This document shows positions 7,096-18,764 of a stretch of DNA of 64,000 bases, piece after piece; positions within the stretch are counted from its first letter, which is position 1, and every line of letters starts with the position of its first letter. Under the pieces are notes generated by a model. It was not told where the DNA came from. It made no database searches and saw only the letters and a program-made list of their open reading frames with translations. The position numbers and the translations under genes were made by a program. Origin of the DNA: Streptomyces sp. MJM8645 (lineage in GTDB: Bacteria; Actinomycetota; Actinomycetes; Streptomycetales; Streptomycetaceae); contig NZ_LJJF01000001.1 of assembly GCF_001625365.1 (NCBI RefSeq), positions 6,194,501-6,258,500 of the forward strand. Direction: 5' to 3'.

Positions 7096-8793
7096 TCACA
7101 CCGGACGCCGACTGCGGCTGGAGCGCCACGCCGCCGCCGTCGCGCCTGCGGTGACGAGCAGCGCGCCGATCGGCACCACGTCGCCGATCCGGTCGTACCA
7201 GGTCAGCGCCCCGGGCTCGGTGAGCGGCAGTCGGACGGTCAGCGTGCCGGTGCCGTCGGTACCGAGCCGGGCGAGCTCGCGGCCCTGCGCGTCGAAGGCC
7301 GCCGACACCCCGGTCAGCGAGGCCTGCACGGCCGGCCGGCCGGTCTCGGCGGCCCGGATCGCCGCCAGCGAGACGTGCTGCTCGGGTGCCCAGGTGTGCT
7401 GGAAGGTCGAGGTGGAGGACTGGTAGACCAGCACCCGGGCGCCGTCCCGCGCGGCGGTGCGGGCCAGGTCGGGGAAGGCCGACTCGAAGCAGATCAGCGC
7501 GCCGACCGGCAGCGGTCCGCCCGCCCGGTCGGTGGCCGGCAGGACGTGGAAGGCGGTGCCGGGCGCCCGGTTCTCGCCGGCCGCCCGGCTGACGCCGGCG
7601 ATCCAGCCGAGCACCGGCCGCAGCGGGATGTACTCGCCGAAGGGCACCAGCCGGATCTTGCGGTAGCGGTCCAGCACGCCCGCGGGGGAGACCAGTACCG
7701 CGTCCTTGGAGATCCGCCCGTCCGCCTTGCGGGCGTCCTCCCCGGCGATGATCTGCGCCCCGGTGGCGGTGGAGAGTTGGCGCAGCCGGTCGAGCGCGGC
7801 CGGGTCGCGGTCGAGGTCGGCGGTGGTGCTGCTCTCGCCCCAGACGACCAGGTCCACCGGCTGCCCGCCGAGCGCGGCGGTGGCCTGGGCGCTGGCCTCG
7901 AACCGGGCCTGCGGGTCGTCCACGATGCCGGGCTGGACCAGCGCGACGGTGACCGCCCCGGCCGGGGCGGGGGCGTCGCGCAGGGCGAACAGCAGCGGTC
8001 CGGCGGCCAGGACCAGGACGGTGGTCAGCGCCGCGAGGGCGCGCGGCCGCCGGTGCGCGGCGGTCAGGACGATCAGCACCCCGGTGTTGGCGGCCGCGAC
8101 GGCCGCGCTGACCAGCCAGATCCCGCCGGTCGAGGCGAGCCCGAGGATCGTCGGGTGCTGCCACTGGGTGGCGCCGAGCAGTGCCCACGGCCCGCCGAGG
8201 GCGTCCCAGGAGCGCGCGTACTCGGTGGTCACCCAGACCGCCGGGACGACGAGCAGCGCGAGCAGCGCCCGACGGTCGGTCAGCGGCGGGTGCAGCAGCC
8301 GGTGGACGGCGTACCCGAAGCCGCCCTGAAGCGCCCCGAACAGCACCGCGAGCACCGGTAGCCCCGGCCCGATGGACGGGACCAGCCAGTACATCGCGGT
8401 CAGGATGAAGCCCGCCCCGAACCACCACCCGCGCACCGCCGCCTCCCGCCCGCCGGGCGCGCGCTGCATCAGCAGCATCCCGGGGACGAGCGCGACCCAC
8501 GCCAGCCAGGCCTGCCCCGCCGCCGGGAAGGCGAGCACCGGTACCGCCCCGGCGGCCAGGGCGCCGAACCGCGCGCGGTAGCGGTGCGGGCGCGCCTGCG
8601 GGTGGCCGCCGTGTCCGGACTGCCCGCCGTGTTCGGAGTGCCCGGGAGGTTCAGGGTGCCGGGGGTGCCCGGGATGCGAGGAGTGCTCGCGGTGCCCGGG
8701 ATGCGGGGAGTGCTCAGGGTGCTCGCGGTGCTCGGAGTGCTCCCGGTGCGGCGTGCGCCGGGCGGGGCTGGTGAGGGCGAGGCGGCGGGGCAT
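7096..8793 (-). CDS. lnt: Apolipoprotein N-acyltransferase with His-rich N-terminal tail
   Basis: Lnt transfers an acyl chain to the N-terminal cysteine of lipoproteins at the outer face of the membrane. The 565-residue protein has a run of transmembrane helices (about residues 75-270) followed by a carbon-nitrogen hydrolase domain. The catalytic triad can be placed: Glu in VVWGESS, Lys in YRKIRLVPFGEYIP and Cys in ALICFESAFP. Residues ~15-70 form an unusual cytoplasmic tail with a histidine about every third residue (patterns such as HREHSEHREHPEH), not a family feature and possibly metal-binding. The ATG start at 8793 lies close behind a long inverted repeat separating it from cobN. Confidence 0.9.
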   Translation of the reverse strand: MPRRLALTSPARRTPHREHSEHREHPEHSPHPGHREHSSHPGHPRHPEPPGHSEHGGQSGHGGHPQARPHRYRARFGALAAGAVPVLAFPAAGQAWLAWVALVPGMLLMQRAPGGREAAVRGWWFGAGFILTAMYWLVPSIGPGLPVLAVLFGALQGGFGYAVHRLLHPPLTDRRALLALLVVPAVWVTTEYARSWDALGGPWALLGATQWQHPTILGLASTGGIWLVSAAVAAANTGVLIVLTAAHRRPRALAALTTVLVLAAGPLLFALRDAPAPAGAVTVALVQPGIVDDPQARFEASAQATAALGGQPVDLVVWGESSTTADLDRDPAALDRLRQLSTATGAQIIAGEDARKADGRISKDAVLVSPAGVLDRYRKIRLVPFGEYIPLRPVLGWIAGVSRAAGENRAPGTAFHVLPATDRAGGPLPVGALICFESAFPDLARTAARDGARVLVYQSSTSTFQHTWAPEQHVSLAAIRAAETGRPAVQASLTGVSAAFDAQGRELARLGTDGTGTLTVRLPLTEPGALTWYDRIGDVVPIGALLVTAGATAAAWRSSRSRRPV

Positions 8794-8822
8794 GCCCCGT
8801 ATTGTCCGCTCGGACGGACTGC

Positions 8823-8870
8823 GCCACCAGTGTTCCTGTCACCCGAATGGACTACGGGAACACTGGTGGC
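8823..8870 (-). terminator. Long stem-loop between cobN and lnt
   Basis: CCACCAGTGTTCC (8824-8836) pairs perfectly with 8857-8869, and flanking bases extend the stem to about 17 bp around a short loop. It follows the cobN stop and precedes lnt on the same strand. It could terminate the cobN transcript or be an operator for lnt. Confidence 0.55.
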
Positions 8871-8882
8871 CACCCCCGTGGC

Positions 8883-12569
<3,687 letters not shown>

Positions 12570-12643
12570 GCGAAGGCCCTCCCGGCCTCGGAGCCGCCCC
12601 GAGCCGAAGGGCGCGCCGGCGTGGAAAGTGACGAGTGACGAGC

Positions 12644-12715
12644 GACGGACGAAAGCGCGTGGCATGCGACGGACGAAGGCGCGTGGCATGCGGCGGACGA
12701 AAGCGAGCGACGGCG
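12644..12715. repeat. 24-bp direct repeats in the cobN leader
   Basis: Two nearly identical 24-bp units (12644-12667 and 12668-12691, one base different) are followed by a partial third copy from 12692. They lie in the ~300-base transcript leader between the riboswitch and the cobN start. The repeat contains a palindromic GCATGC. Confidence 0.75.
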
Positions 12716-12867
12716 CGTGACCGGCGACCGAAGGAGCGCCGAGACGTCGGCGAAGCGCCCGGAGTCGGGCGGGCGTGAGGTGCCCGGGGACCCGGGCGCG
12801 GGCATGCGGCAGCGCATTGCTCTTCGAGCCTTCCTCGGGGTCCGCGCCCCGGGCCGGTGGAGGACGG

Positions 12868-13007
12868 CAGGAGTTCCTGGCTCCCGCGGCCGTCCGGTCT
12901 CCCGGTGAACCGCGGTCACAGTGGCGGGACCGCACCGGGCTTGCACCGGTTTCCTCCCCTGCGCCGTCGCTGGCGTGCGGACGGTCCGCGGGGACCGTCC
13001 GCCAGCA
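12868..13007 (-). ncRNA. Cobalamin (adenosylcobalamin) riboswitch
   Basis: Read on the minus strand, the segment carries the hallmark order of the class: GGAAACCGGTGCAAGCCCGG, then the B12-box core CCCGCCACTGTGACCGCGG, then GGGAGCCAGGAACTCC. A 9-bp hairpin (GGACGGTCC with its partner) lies in the 5' peripheral part at about 12979-13000. It is oriented to control cobN about 300 bases downstream. The expression platform is not obvious in the repeat-bearing leader. Ends are approximate. Confidence 0.93.
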
Positions 13008-13123
13008 TCGTACGGGGTGCGGCTGACCTGGGGGAGGGCGATCCCGGGGAGGCCGCCCGGAGCGCCCGGGGTGTGAGGCGACGGACAAAGGCAACCGATC
13101 GGATCATCTGTATGCTCGCGGCC

Positions 13124-14479
13124 ATGCCACCGACACCCGACGCCACCGCGCCGGGCGCCGCGGTGCCCGACCGGGGGCGCGCGGACGCCTGCCCAGGGGC
13201 CCTTCGTCTACATCCGGCCGACGACGGCGCCCTGGCCCGGGTCCGGCTGCCCGGCGGTCTGCTGACGGACCGTCAGGTACTGGCGCTGGCCGACGCCGCC
13301 GAGGCGCTCGGCGACGGCGAACTGGAGACCACCTCCCGCGGCAACGTCCAACTCCGCGGCCTGGCTTCGCACTGCGGGGCCGAACTCGCCGAACGGCTGC
13401 GCGCCGTCGGCCTGCTGCCCTCGGACACGCACGAACGGGTCCGCAACATCGTGGCCTCCCCGCTCGCCGGGCTCGACGGACACGGCTTCGCCGACGTGCA
13501 GGCCTGGGTGCGGGAGCTGGACGCGCGGCTGTGCGCGAGCGACTGGGCGGCCGGGCTCTCCGGCAAGTTCCTGTTCGCGCTGGACGACGGGCGGGGCGAC
13601 GTCGCCGCGTTCGACGCCGATGTGACATTGATCGCAGGCCCGGACGGGTCGGCGCTGCTGCGCCTCGGACGGGCCGCCCACGGGCGTCCGGTGCCGGCGG
13701 GGCAGGAGGTGACGGCCGTGCTCGACGCGGCCCGGACCTTCCTTGGCGTGCTGCGCGAGAGCGGGCGCAAGGCCTGGCACCTGCGCGAGGTCCCCGAGCT
13801 GCTGCCGGCCGGGCCCGTGCCGGTGCCCGCCCTCGCCGGGGCCGCGCCCGCGGTCGGCGTGGTCCGCACGGCCGGCTCGTTCCCCGAGGTGGCGGGCGGG
13901 CTGTCGGTGGGCATGCGCTTCGGCCGGGCCGGCGCCGCGCAGTGGCGGGAACTCGCGGGCGCCTGCGCCGGGGAGATCCGGCTGACGCCCTGGCGCGGCG
14001 CGGTGCTGCCGGGGGCGCCGGCCGACCGGCTGCCCACGCTGGCGGCGGCCGGGTTCCGGACCGCGCCCGGCTCGCCCTGGGAGCGGGCCACCGCCTGCAC
14101 CGGACTGCCGGGGTGCGCCAAGTCGCGGGCCGACGTCCGGGCCGACGCGGCGCGGGCGCTCGATGCGGCAGCCGCCACCGGGAGCCCGCCGGTCGGCGGC
14201 CTTCCGGCTACCGGCCTTCCGGTTACCGGCTTTCCGGCTACCGGCCTTCCGACTGCGGGCCTTCCGATGGCCGGCCTCCCGACCGCCGGTCTCCCGGTGC
14301 ACTGGTCGGGGTGTGAACGACGCTGCGGTCATCCGGCCGGGCGGTGGGTGGACGTGCTCGCCACCGGGCAGGGCTACCGGGTGACGGTGAACGGTCCGGC
14401 GGCCGCCGGGGCGGCCGTGGACGTGACGAACGAGGAGATGGCCGAGGCGGTCGCCGAGGCCAGGAGGACCACGAAGTGA
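13124..14479 (+). CDS. cobG: Precorrin-3B synthase CobG
   Basis: CobG is the O2-dependent iron-sulfur/flavin-type monooxygenase of the aerobic cobalamin pathway. It forms precorrin-3B from precorrin-3A. The protein shows two nitrite/sulfite reductase ferredoxin-like half-domains (about residues 20-90 and 245-300) and the Fe-S/siroheme-type cysteines CTGLPGC and SGCERRCG. Between these cysteine motifs lies an unusual run of G-L-P-x-x pentapeptides encoded by 15-bp repeats. The start could be ATG 13124 or in-frame ATG 13112; neither has a clear SD. A longer frame upstream overlaps the riboswitch region and is rejected. The gene overlaps cobH by 4 bases. Confidence 0.92.
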   Translation: MPPTPDATAPGAAVPDRGRADACPGALRLHPADDGALARVRLPGGLLTDRQVLALADAAEALGDGELETTSRGNVQLRGLASHCGAELAERLRAVGLLPSDTHERVRNIVASPLAGLDGHGFADVQAWVRELDARLCASDWAAGLSGKFLFALDDGRGDVAAFDADVTLIAGPDGSALLRLGRAAHGRPVPAGQEVTAVLDAARTFLGVLRESGRKAWHLREVPELLPAGPVPVPALAGAAPAVGVVRTAGSFPEVAGGLSVGMRFGRAGAAQWRELAGACAGEIRLTPWRGAVLPGAPADRLPTLAAAGFRTAPGSPWERATACTGLPGCAKSRADVRADAARALDAAAATGSPPVGGLPATGLPVTGFPATGLPTAGLPMAGLPTAGLPVHWSGCERRCGHPAGRWVDVLATGQGYRVTVNGPAAAGAAVDVTNEEMAEAVAEARRTTK

Positions 14480-15102
14480 TCGAGTACGAGAAGGACGGCG
14501 CGTCCATCTACCGCCAGTCCTTTGCCACCATCCGTGCGGAGGCCGACCTGGCCGCCCTCCCGGCGGACGTCTCCCAGGTCGCGGTGCGGATGATCCACGC
14601 CTGCGGGATGGTCGACCTGGTCGAGGACCTGGTGTACTCACCGGGCGTGGTCGCCTCCGCGCGCGCGGCGCTGCGGGCCGGGGCGCCGATCCTGTGCGAC
14701 GTGAACATGGTGGCGAGCGGCGTCACCCGCAAGCGGCTGCCCGCCGACAACGAGGTCGTGTGCACCCTCACCGACCCGTCCGTGCCGGAGCTCGCCCGGA
14801 AGATGGGCAACACCCGCAGCGCCGCCGCCATGGAACTGTGGCTGCCCCGGCTGGAAGGCGCGGTGGTGGCCGTCGGCAACGCGCCGACCTCGCTGTTCCG
14901 GCTGCTGGAGATGATCGAGGCCGGCGCGCCGCGCCCGGCCGCGGTGATCGGCGTCCCGGTCGGCTTCATCGGCGCCGCCGAGTCCAAGCAGGCCCTGGCC
15001 GAGCACCCGTCCGGCCTGGAGCACCTGGTGGTGCGCGGCCGGCGCGGTGGCAGCGCGATCGCCGCCGCCGCCGTCAACGCGATTGCGAGCGAAGAAGAGT
15101 GA
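14476..15102 (+). CDS. cobH: Precorrin-8X methylmutase CobH
   Basis: CobH moves the methyl group from C11 to C12, converting precorrin-8X to hydrogenobyrinic acid. At 208 residues it is full length. Family features include the RMIHACGMVDL segment with the catalytic histidine, the CDVNMVASGVTRKRLP block and GVPVGFIGAAESKQAL near the C-terminus. The GTG start at 14476 overlaps the cobG stop (GTGA), and its own stop overlaps the next GTG start, so cobG-cobH-cobIJ should be translationally coupled in one operon. Confidence 0.96.
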   Translation: MIEYEKDGASIYRQSFATIRAEADLAALPADVSQVAVRMIHACGMVDLVEDLVYSPGVVASARAALRAGAPILCDVNMVASGVTRKRLPADNEVVCTLTDPSVPELARKMGNTRSAAAMELWLPRLEGAVVAVGNAPTSLFRLLEMIEAGAPRPAAVIGVPVGFIGAAESKQALAEHPSGLEHLVVRGRRGGSAIAAAAVNAIASEEE

Positions 15103-16619
15103 CGGATCGTCAGATCTCTGGTGCCGGCCGGCTCTACGGGGTCGGGCTCGGCCCCGGCGACCCGTCGCTGGTGACCGTCCGGGCGGCCGAACTCATCGGC
15201 AAGGCCGACGTGGTGGCCTACCACAGCGCCCGGCACGGCCGGTCCATCGCGCGCTCGATCGCCGAACGCTATCTGACGGGCGGTCAGATCGAGGAGAAGC
15301 TGGTCTACCCGATCACGGTCGAGACCACCGACCACCCGGGCGGCTACCGGGGCGCGCTGGACGACTTCTACGAGGAGGCCGCCGCCCGGCTGGCCGCCCA
15401 CCTGGACGCCGGCCGCGACGTCGTGGTCCTCGCCGAGGGCGACCCGCTGTTCTACGGCTCGTACCAGCACATGCACAAGCGGCTCGCGCACCGCTACCCG
15501 ACCGAGGTGGTGCCGGGCGTGACCTCCGTCAGCGCCGCGGCCGCCCGGCTCGGCCAGCCGCTGACCGAGGCCGAGGAGACGCTCACCGTCATCCCGGGCA
15601 CGCTGCCCGAGGAGGAGCTGACGGCGCGGATCGCCGCCGCCGACTCCGCCGTGATCATGAAGCTGGGGCGCACCTTCCCGGCCGTCCGGCGGGCGCTGGA
15701 GCGGGCCGGCCGGCTCGACGACGCGCAGTACGTCGAGCGCGCGTTCATGGACGGGGAGCGCATCCTGCCGCTCGCGGAGGTCGAGGGCGAGACCGTCCCG
15801 TACTTCTCGGTGGCGGTGCTGCCGAGCAAGGTCGCGCCGCTGGAGCCGGTGGAGCGGCGGACGGACGGCGCGGGCGCGGTGGCCGTCATCGGCACCGGTC
15901 CGGCCGGGCCGCTCTGGCTCACCCCCGAGGCGCGCGGCGTCCTCGCCGAGGCGACCGACCTGGTCGGCTACACCACCTACCTGGACCGGGTGCCCGAGCG
16001 GCCGGGGCAGCGGCGGCACGGCTCGGACAACAAGGTCGAGTCGGAGCGCGCCGAGTACGCCCTCGAACTGGCCCGCCGCGGGCACAAGGTCGCGGTGGTG
16101 TCCTCGGGTGACCCGGGCGTCTTCGCGATGGCCACCGCCGTCCTGGAGGTCGCCTGCGAGGAGGCCTACCGGGACGTCCCGGTGCGGATCGTCCCGGGGA
16201 TGACCGCGGCGCACGCGGCCGCCTCCCGGGCCGGCGCCCCGCTCGGGCACGACTACGCGGTGGTGTCGCTGTCGGACCGGCTCAAGCCCTGGGACGTGGT
16301 GGCCCGCAGGCTGCGCGCGGCGGCCGAGGCGGACCTGGTGCTCGCGCTCTACAACCCGGGCTCGAAGTCGCGCACCACGCAGGTCGCCCTCGCCCGGGAC
16401 CTGCTGCTGGAGTACCGCGCGCCCGAGACGCCGGTGGTGATGGCGCGTGACGTCGGCGGGCCGACCGAGCGCGTGCGGATCGTCCGGTTGGGCGAGCTGG
16501 ATCCGGCGCTGGTCGACATGCGGACGATCCTGCTGATCGGCTCCTCGCAGACCCAGGCGGTCGAGCGGGGCGGCGGCGTGAAGGTCGTCTGGACGCCGCG
16601 GCGGTACCCGGAGGAGTAA
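15099..16619 (+). CDS. cobIJ: CobI-CobJ fusion: precorrin-2 C20- and precorrin-3B C17-methyltransferase
   Basis: The 506-residue protein joins two SAM-dependent tetrapyrrole methylases. The N-terminal CobI half (about 1-245) opens with LYGVGLGPGDPSLVTV and contains AEGDPLFYGSYQHM. The CobJ half (about 262-506) opens with AVIGTGPAGPLWLTPEA and contains SSGDPGVFAMA and the PGMTAAHAAASRAGAPLGHD block. The fusion is common in actinobacteria. It catalyses C20 methylation of precorrin-2 and the ring-contracting C17 methylation of precorrin-3B, the product of CobG just upstream. The GTG start at 15099 overlaps the cobH stop. Element E3 follows the stop codon immediately. Confidence 0.95.
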   Translation: MTDRQISGAGRLYGVGLGPGDPSLVTVRAAELIGKADVVAYHSARHGRSIARSIAERYLTGGQIEEKLVYPITVETTDHPGGYRGALDDFYEEAAARLAAHLDAGRDVVVLAEGDPLFYGSYQHMHKRLAHRYPTEVVPGVTSVSAAAARLGQPLTEAEETLTVIPGTLPEEELTARIAAADSAVIMKLGRTFPAVRRALERAGRLDDAQYVERAFMDGERILPLAEVEGETVPYFSVAVLPSKVAPLEPVERRTDGAGAVAVIGTGPAGPLWLTPEARGVLAEATDLVGYTTYLDRVPERPGQRRHGSDNKVESERAEYALELARRGHKVAVVSSGDPGVFAMATAVLEVACEEAYRDVPVRIVPGMTAAHAAASRAGAPLGHDYAVVSLSDRLKPWDVVARRLRAAAEADLVLALYNPGSKSRTTQVALARDLLLEYRAPETPVVMARDVGGPTERVRIVRLGELDPALVDMRTILLIGSSQTQAVERGGGVKVVWTPRRYPEE

Positions 16620-16620
16620 C

Positions 16621-16709
16621 GGGCGACGACTGACAGAAAACAGATGACAGCTAACAGATTTCATCATCTGTTAGTTGTCATCTGTTTTCTGTTACTTGTT
16701 CGCCGCCCG
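16621..16709. repeat. Heptad hairpin element E3
   Basis: This long hairpin lies between the convergent cobIJ and metallophosphoesterase genes. It uses 7-base units (CTGACAG, AAAACAG, ATGACAG, CTAACAG, then CTGTTAG, TTGTCAT, CTGTTTT, CTGTTAC). The inner arms meet at CAGAT-TTCATC-ATCTG. Differences between the arms are mostly G opposite T, which would still pair as G-U in RNA on one strand. The outer edges are GC-rich (GGGCGAC and TTCGCCGCCC), as in E1 and E2. Confidence 0.85.
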
Positions 16710-16726
16710 GCGTCCCCGCCTCCCCG

Positions 16727-18466
16727 TCACCGGGTTGGCTTGGCGATCACCAGCTCCGTGTTGTGGTCCTCGCCCGCGCCCAGCAGCGCCGCCGGCCGGC
16801 CGTTCGGGTCGTTGTACGACAGCTCGCGGTACAGCGCGGCGAGGTTGGCGTCCGAGGTGCTGCCGAAGTCCGTGCCGTACGGTGCGGAGGACTCGATCAG
16901 CGTCGTGAACAGGGAGAGCGTGCCGTCCCCGTTGTCCGCGATCTCGATGATGCGCCCGTGCTGCGGGTAGTCGATGTGCGAGGCGGTGTTGATCTCCCAG
17001 AACGCCCGCTCCGGCACCGCGTGGCCGTGCGCCGTGACCTTGTTCATGTGGGTGTGGCCGTTCACCCACGCGATCACGTTCGGGTAGCGCTGGAGCAGCG
17101 CCACCAGCTCGTTGCCGTCGTGCCGCTTCTCGAAGATGTTGCGCGGGTCGGGCAGCAGGTTGCCCATGGTGGTGCTCGTGTGGTGGCTGAACAGGAGGAT
17201 CACCTCGTCCGTGCTGCCGCCCGTCACCTTGCGTCCGTCGGTGTCGTACCAGTGCCCGCTGTGCGCCTTCAACTGCTGCTCCAGCCAGCGCAGTTGCGCG
17301 GTGCCCAGTGAACCGTCCGCGAACCCGGCCTGGTTGGTGGTGTCCAGGCTGATGCCGAGCACCTTCTCCGAGATGCGGAAGGTGTAGTAGAGCTTGCCGC
17401 TGCCCACCATGTCCGAGGTGAAACCGTGCCCGTACGGGCCGGCGCCGGTGTGCGCCGGGTTCAGGTGGGCCTTGGCGAACTCCTTGAGCGTGAACGGCCG
17501 TCGGCGCTCGTCCGGGGTGATCCGGCGCACCGCGTCGCCGCTCGCGAGCAGCTTCGCGAGCAGGAGCGCGGCGCCGGCCGGGTCGCGGCGCAGCGAGTCC
17601 ATCAGCCGGGCCGCGTCCGCGTCGTTGCAGCCCTCCAGCTTGTACTGGCCGGTGTAGAGGTCGTTCAGCAGCCCGAGGTCCGGCAGCGAACCCTCAAGGC
17701 TGTCATCGTGGTTGCCGACCGTCGTGTACCAGGGCGTACGCAGGCCCGGCGCGTCGAACGGCCGGCCGGCGGCGTCGAGGAAGCCCGGTATCTGCGGGAA
17801 GCCCTTCGCCTTGTAGCCGTCGTTGTAGGCGAGTTCGGGGTTCCAGTAGGCGGCGTTGCCCGAGTTCTGCACGCCTTCGTAGCGGTTCGGGTCACCGGTG
17901 TTCTGGGCGAGCCGACCGCCGCCCATGACGGTGAGGTACCAGTCGAGTTCGGCCTGCTCGTGGTTGTCGGTGTTGTCGCCGGTGGCCATCACCATGCTGA
18001 ACGGCATCCCGGTGTAGGGGCCGCCGTCGAGCGCGTTGACCCGCTCGACGAGGGCCGAGACGCCGCGGGCGTTCAGGGCCTCCTGCGGCCGGTACGCGCT
18101 GCCGGTGAACCGGGCCAGGTACTCGAATCGCACCGGGGACTCGGTGTCCACCAGGTGCAGGTCGCTGAACTGGACGAAGCTGGCCAGCCCGGTCCGTCGG
18201 TCGTCCCGCCCGGTGCCCGGCGCCGCCAGGTCGCCGCGAACCACCAGCGGCCAGCCCGGCCCGGCCGTCAGTCGCTTGTACCCGCCGGTGCCGACGGGCG
18301 TGGCCACCTGGTCGAGCGTGGTGCCCGTCGTCTTGACCGCCCGCGCGGCGGTGGCCGTCAGTGCGCGCTCGCGCTCCGCCGCCGAGGCGAACTGCCCGCC
18401 GCCCAGCGACAAGGCCGACCAGGCGGCGGCCACCGACGTACCGGTGAGGAACGTACGCCGACTCAT
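16727..18466 (-). CDS. Tat-exported metallophosphoesterase (TIGR03767-like)
   Basis: This predicted secreted phosphoesterase of 579 residues has a twin-arginine signal peptide at the start (MSRRTFLTG followed by an Ala-rich hydrophobic stretch ending near ASA). The calcineurin-like core shows FVQFSDLHLVD, the metal-binding ATGDNTDNHEQAE and VGNHDDSLEG motifs, LFSHHTST and WVNGHTH, in the usual order for a dinuclear metal site. Closest resemblance by memory is the TIGR03767/PPA1498 actinobacterial family; the substrate is unknown. ATG 18466 is chosen over an ATG 21 bases upstream because the signal peptide begins there. It converges on cobIJ and diverges from cbiD. Confidence 0.88.
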   Translation of the reverse strand: MSRRTFLTGTSVAAAWSALSLGGGQFASAAERERALTATAARAVKTTGTTLDQVATPVGTGGYKRLTAGPGWPLVVRGDLAAPGTGRDDRRTGLASFVQFSDLHLVDTESPVRFEYLARFTGSAYRPQEALNARGVSALVERVNALDGGPYTGMPFSMVMATGDNTDNHEQAELDWYLTVMGGGRLAQNTGDPNRYEGVQNSGNAAYWNPELAYNDGYKAKGFPQIPGFLDAAGRPFDAPGLRTPWYTTVGNHDDSLEGSLPDLGLLNDLYTGQYKLEGCNDADAARLMDSLRRDPAGAALLLAKLLASGDAVRRITPDERRRPFTLKEFAKAHLNPAHTGAGPYGHGFTSDMVGSGKLYYTFRISEKVLGISLDTTNQAGFADGSLGTAQLRWLEQQLKAHSGHWYDTDGRKVTGGSTDEVILLFSHHTSTTMGNLLPDPRNIFEKRHDGNELVALLQRYPNVIAWVNGHTHMNKVTAHGHAVPERAFWEINTASHIDYPQHGRIIEIADNGDGTLSLFTTLIESSAPYGTDFGSTSDANLAALYRELSYNDPNGRPAALLGAGEDHNTELVIAKPTR

Positions 18467-18544
18467 CCCTGCCACAAAAACCCCCACATGCTGATGGCCC
18501 GGCCGGACAACCCGGCCGCCGGACCCCGTGTCATGAACCCGCCC

Positions 18545-18575
18545 TCTGGCGGACCGCCAGATTACTCACTGGTAG
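18545..18575. promoter_or_regulatory. Dyads in the metallophosphoesterase/cbiD divergent region
   Basis: TCTGGCGG-A-CCGCCAGA is a perfect 8-bp inverted repeat. It is followed at 18563-18574 by TACTCACTGGTA, a TetR-operator-like sequence resembling the site upstream of fabG at 63766-63777. The rest of this ~300-base gap shows no gene. I looked for a second B12 riboswitch here and found none. Confidence 0.35.
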
Positions 18576-18764
18576 GAGCGGGGTGCGAGGCCCGTGCGGA
18601 GAACTCTTCGGGAACGCGGGGCAGCGGCCGCTCCCCGACTCGGACACCGGGCCGCGGGGCCCCGCTCCACCGCCCCCGGTCGGGGCGCGGCCAGGCGAAT
18701 GGGGGAAAATCGGTACCGACGGCCGGTGCGGCCGCACCTCAACGGAGCCGGAAGCGAGACGCAG

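Noticed and set aside
12857..13123. N-terminal extension of cobG into the riboswitch region
   Set aside because: The residues do not resemble CobG and the DNA is explained by the cobalamin riboswitch on the other strand.
18467..18764. Second cobalamin riboswitch before cbiD
   Set aside because: The B12-box (GCCACTG) and the GGTGCAAGCC core are absent; only short dyads are present.
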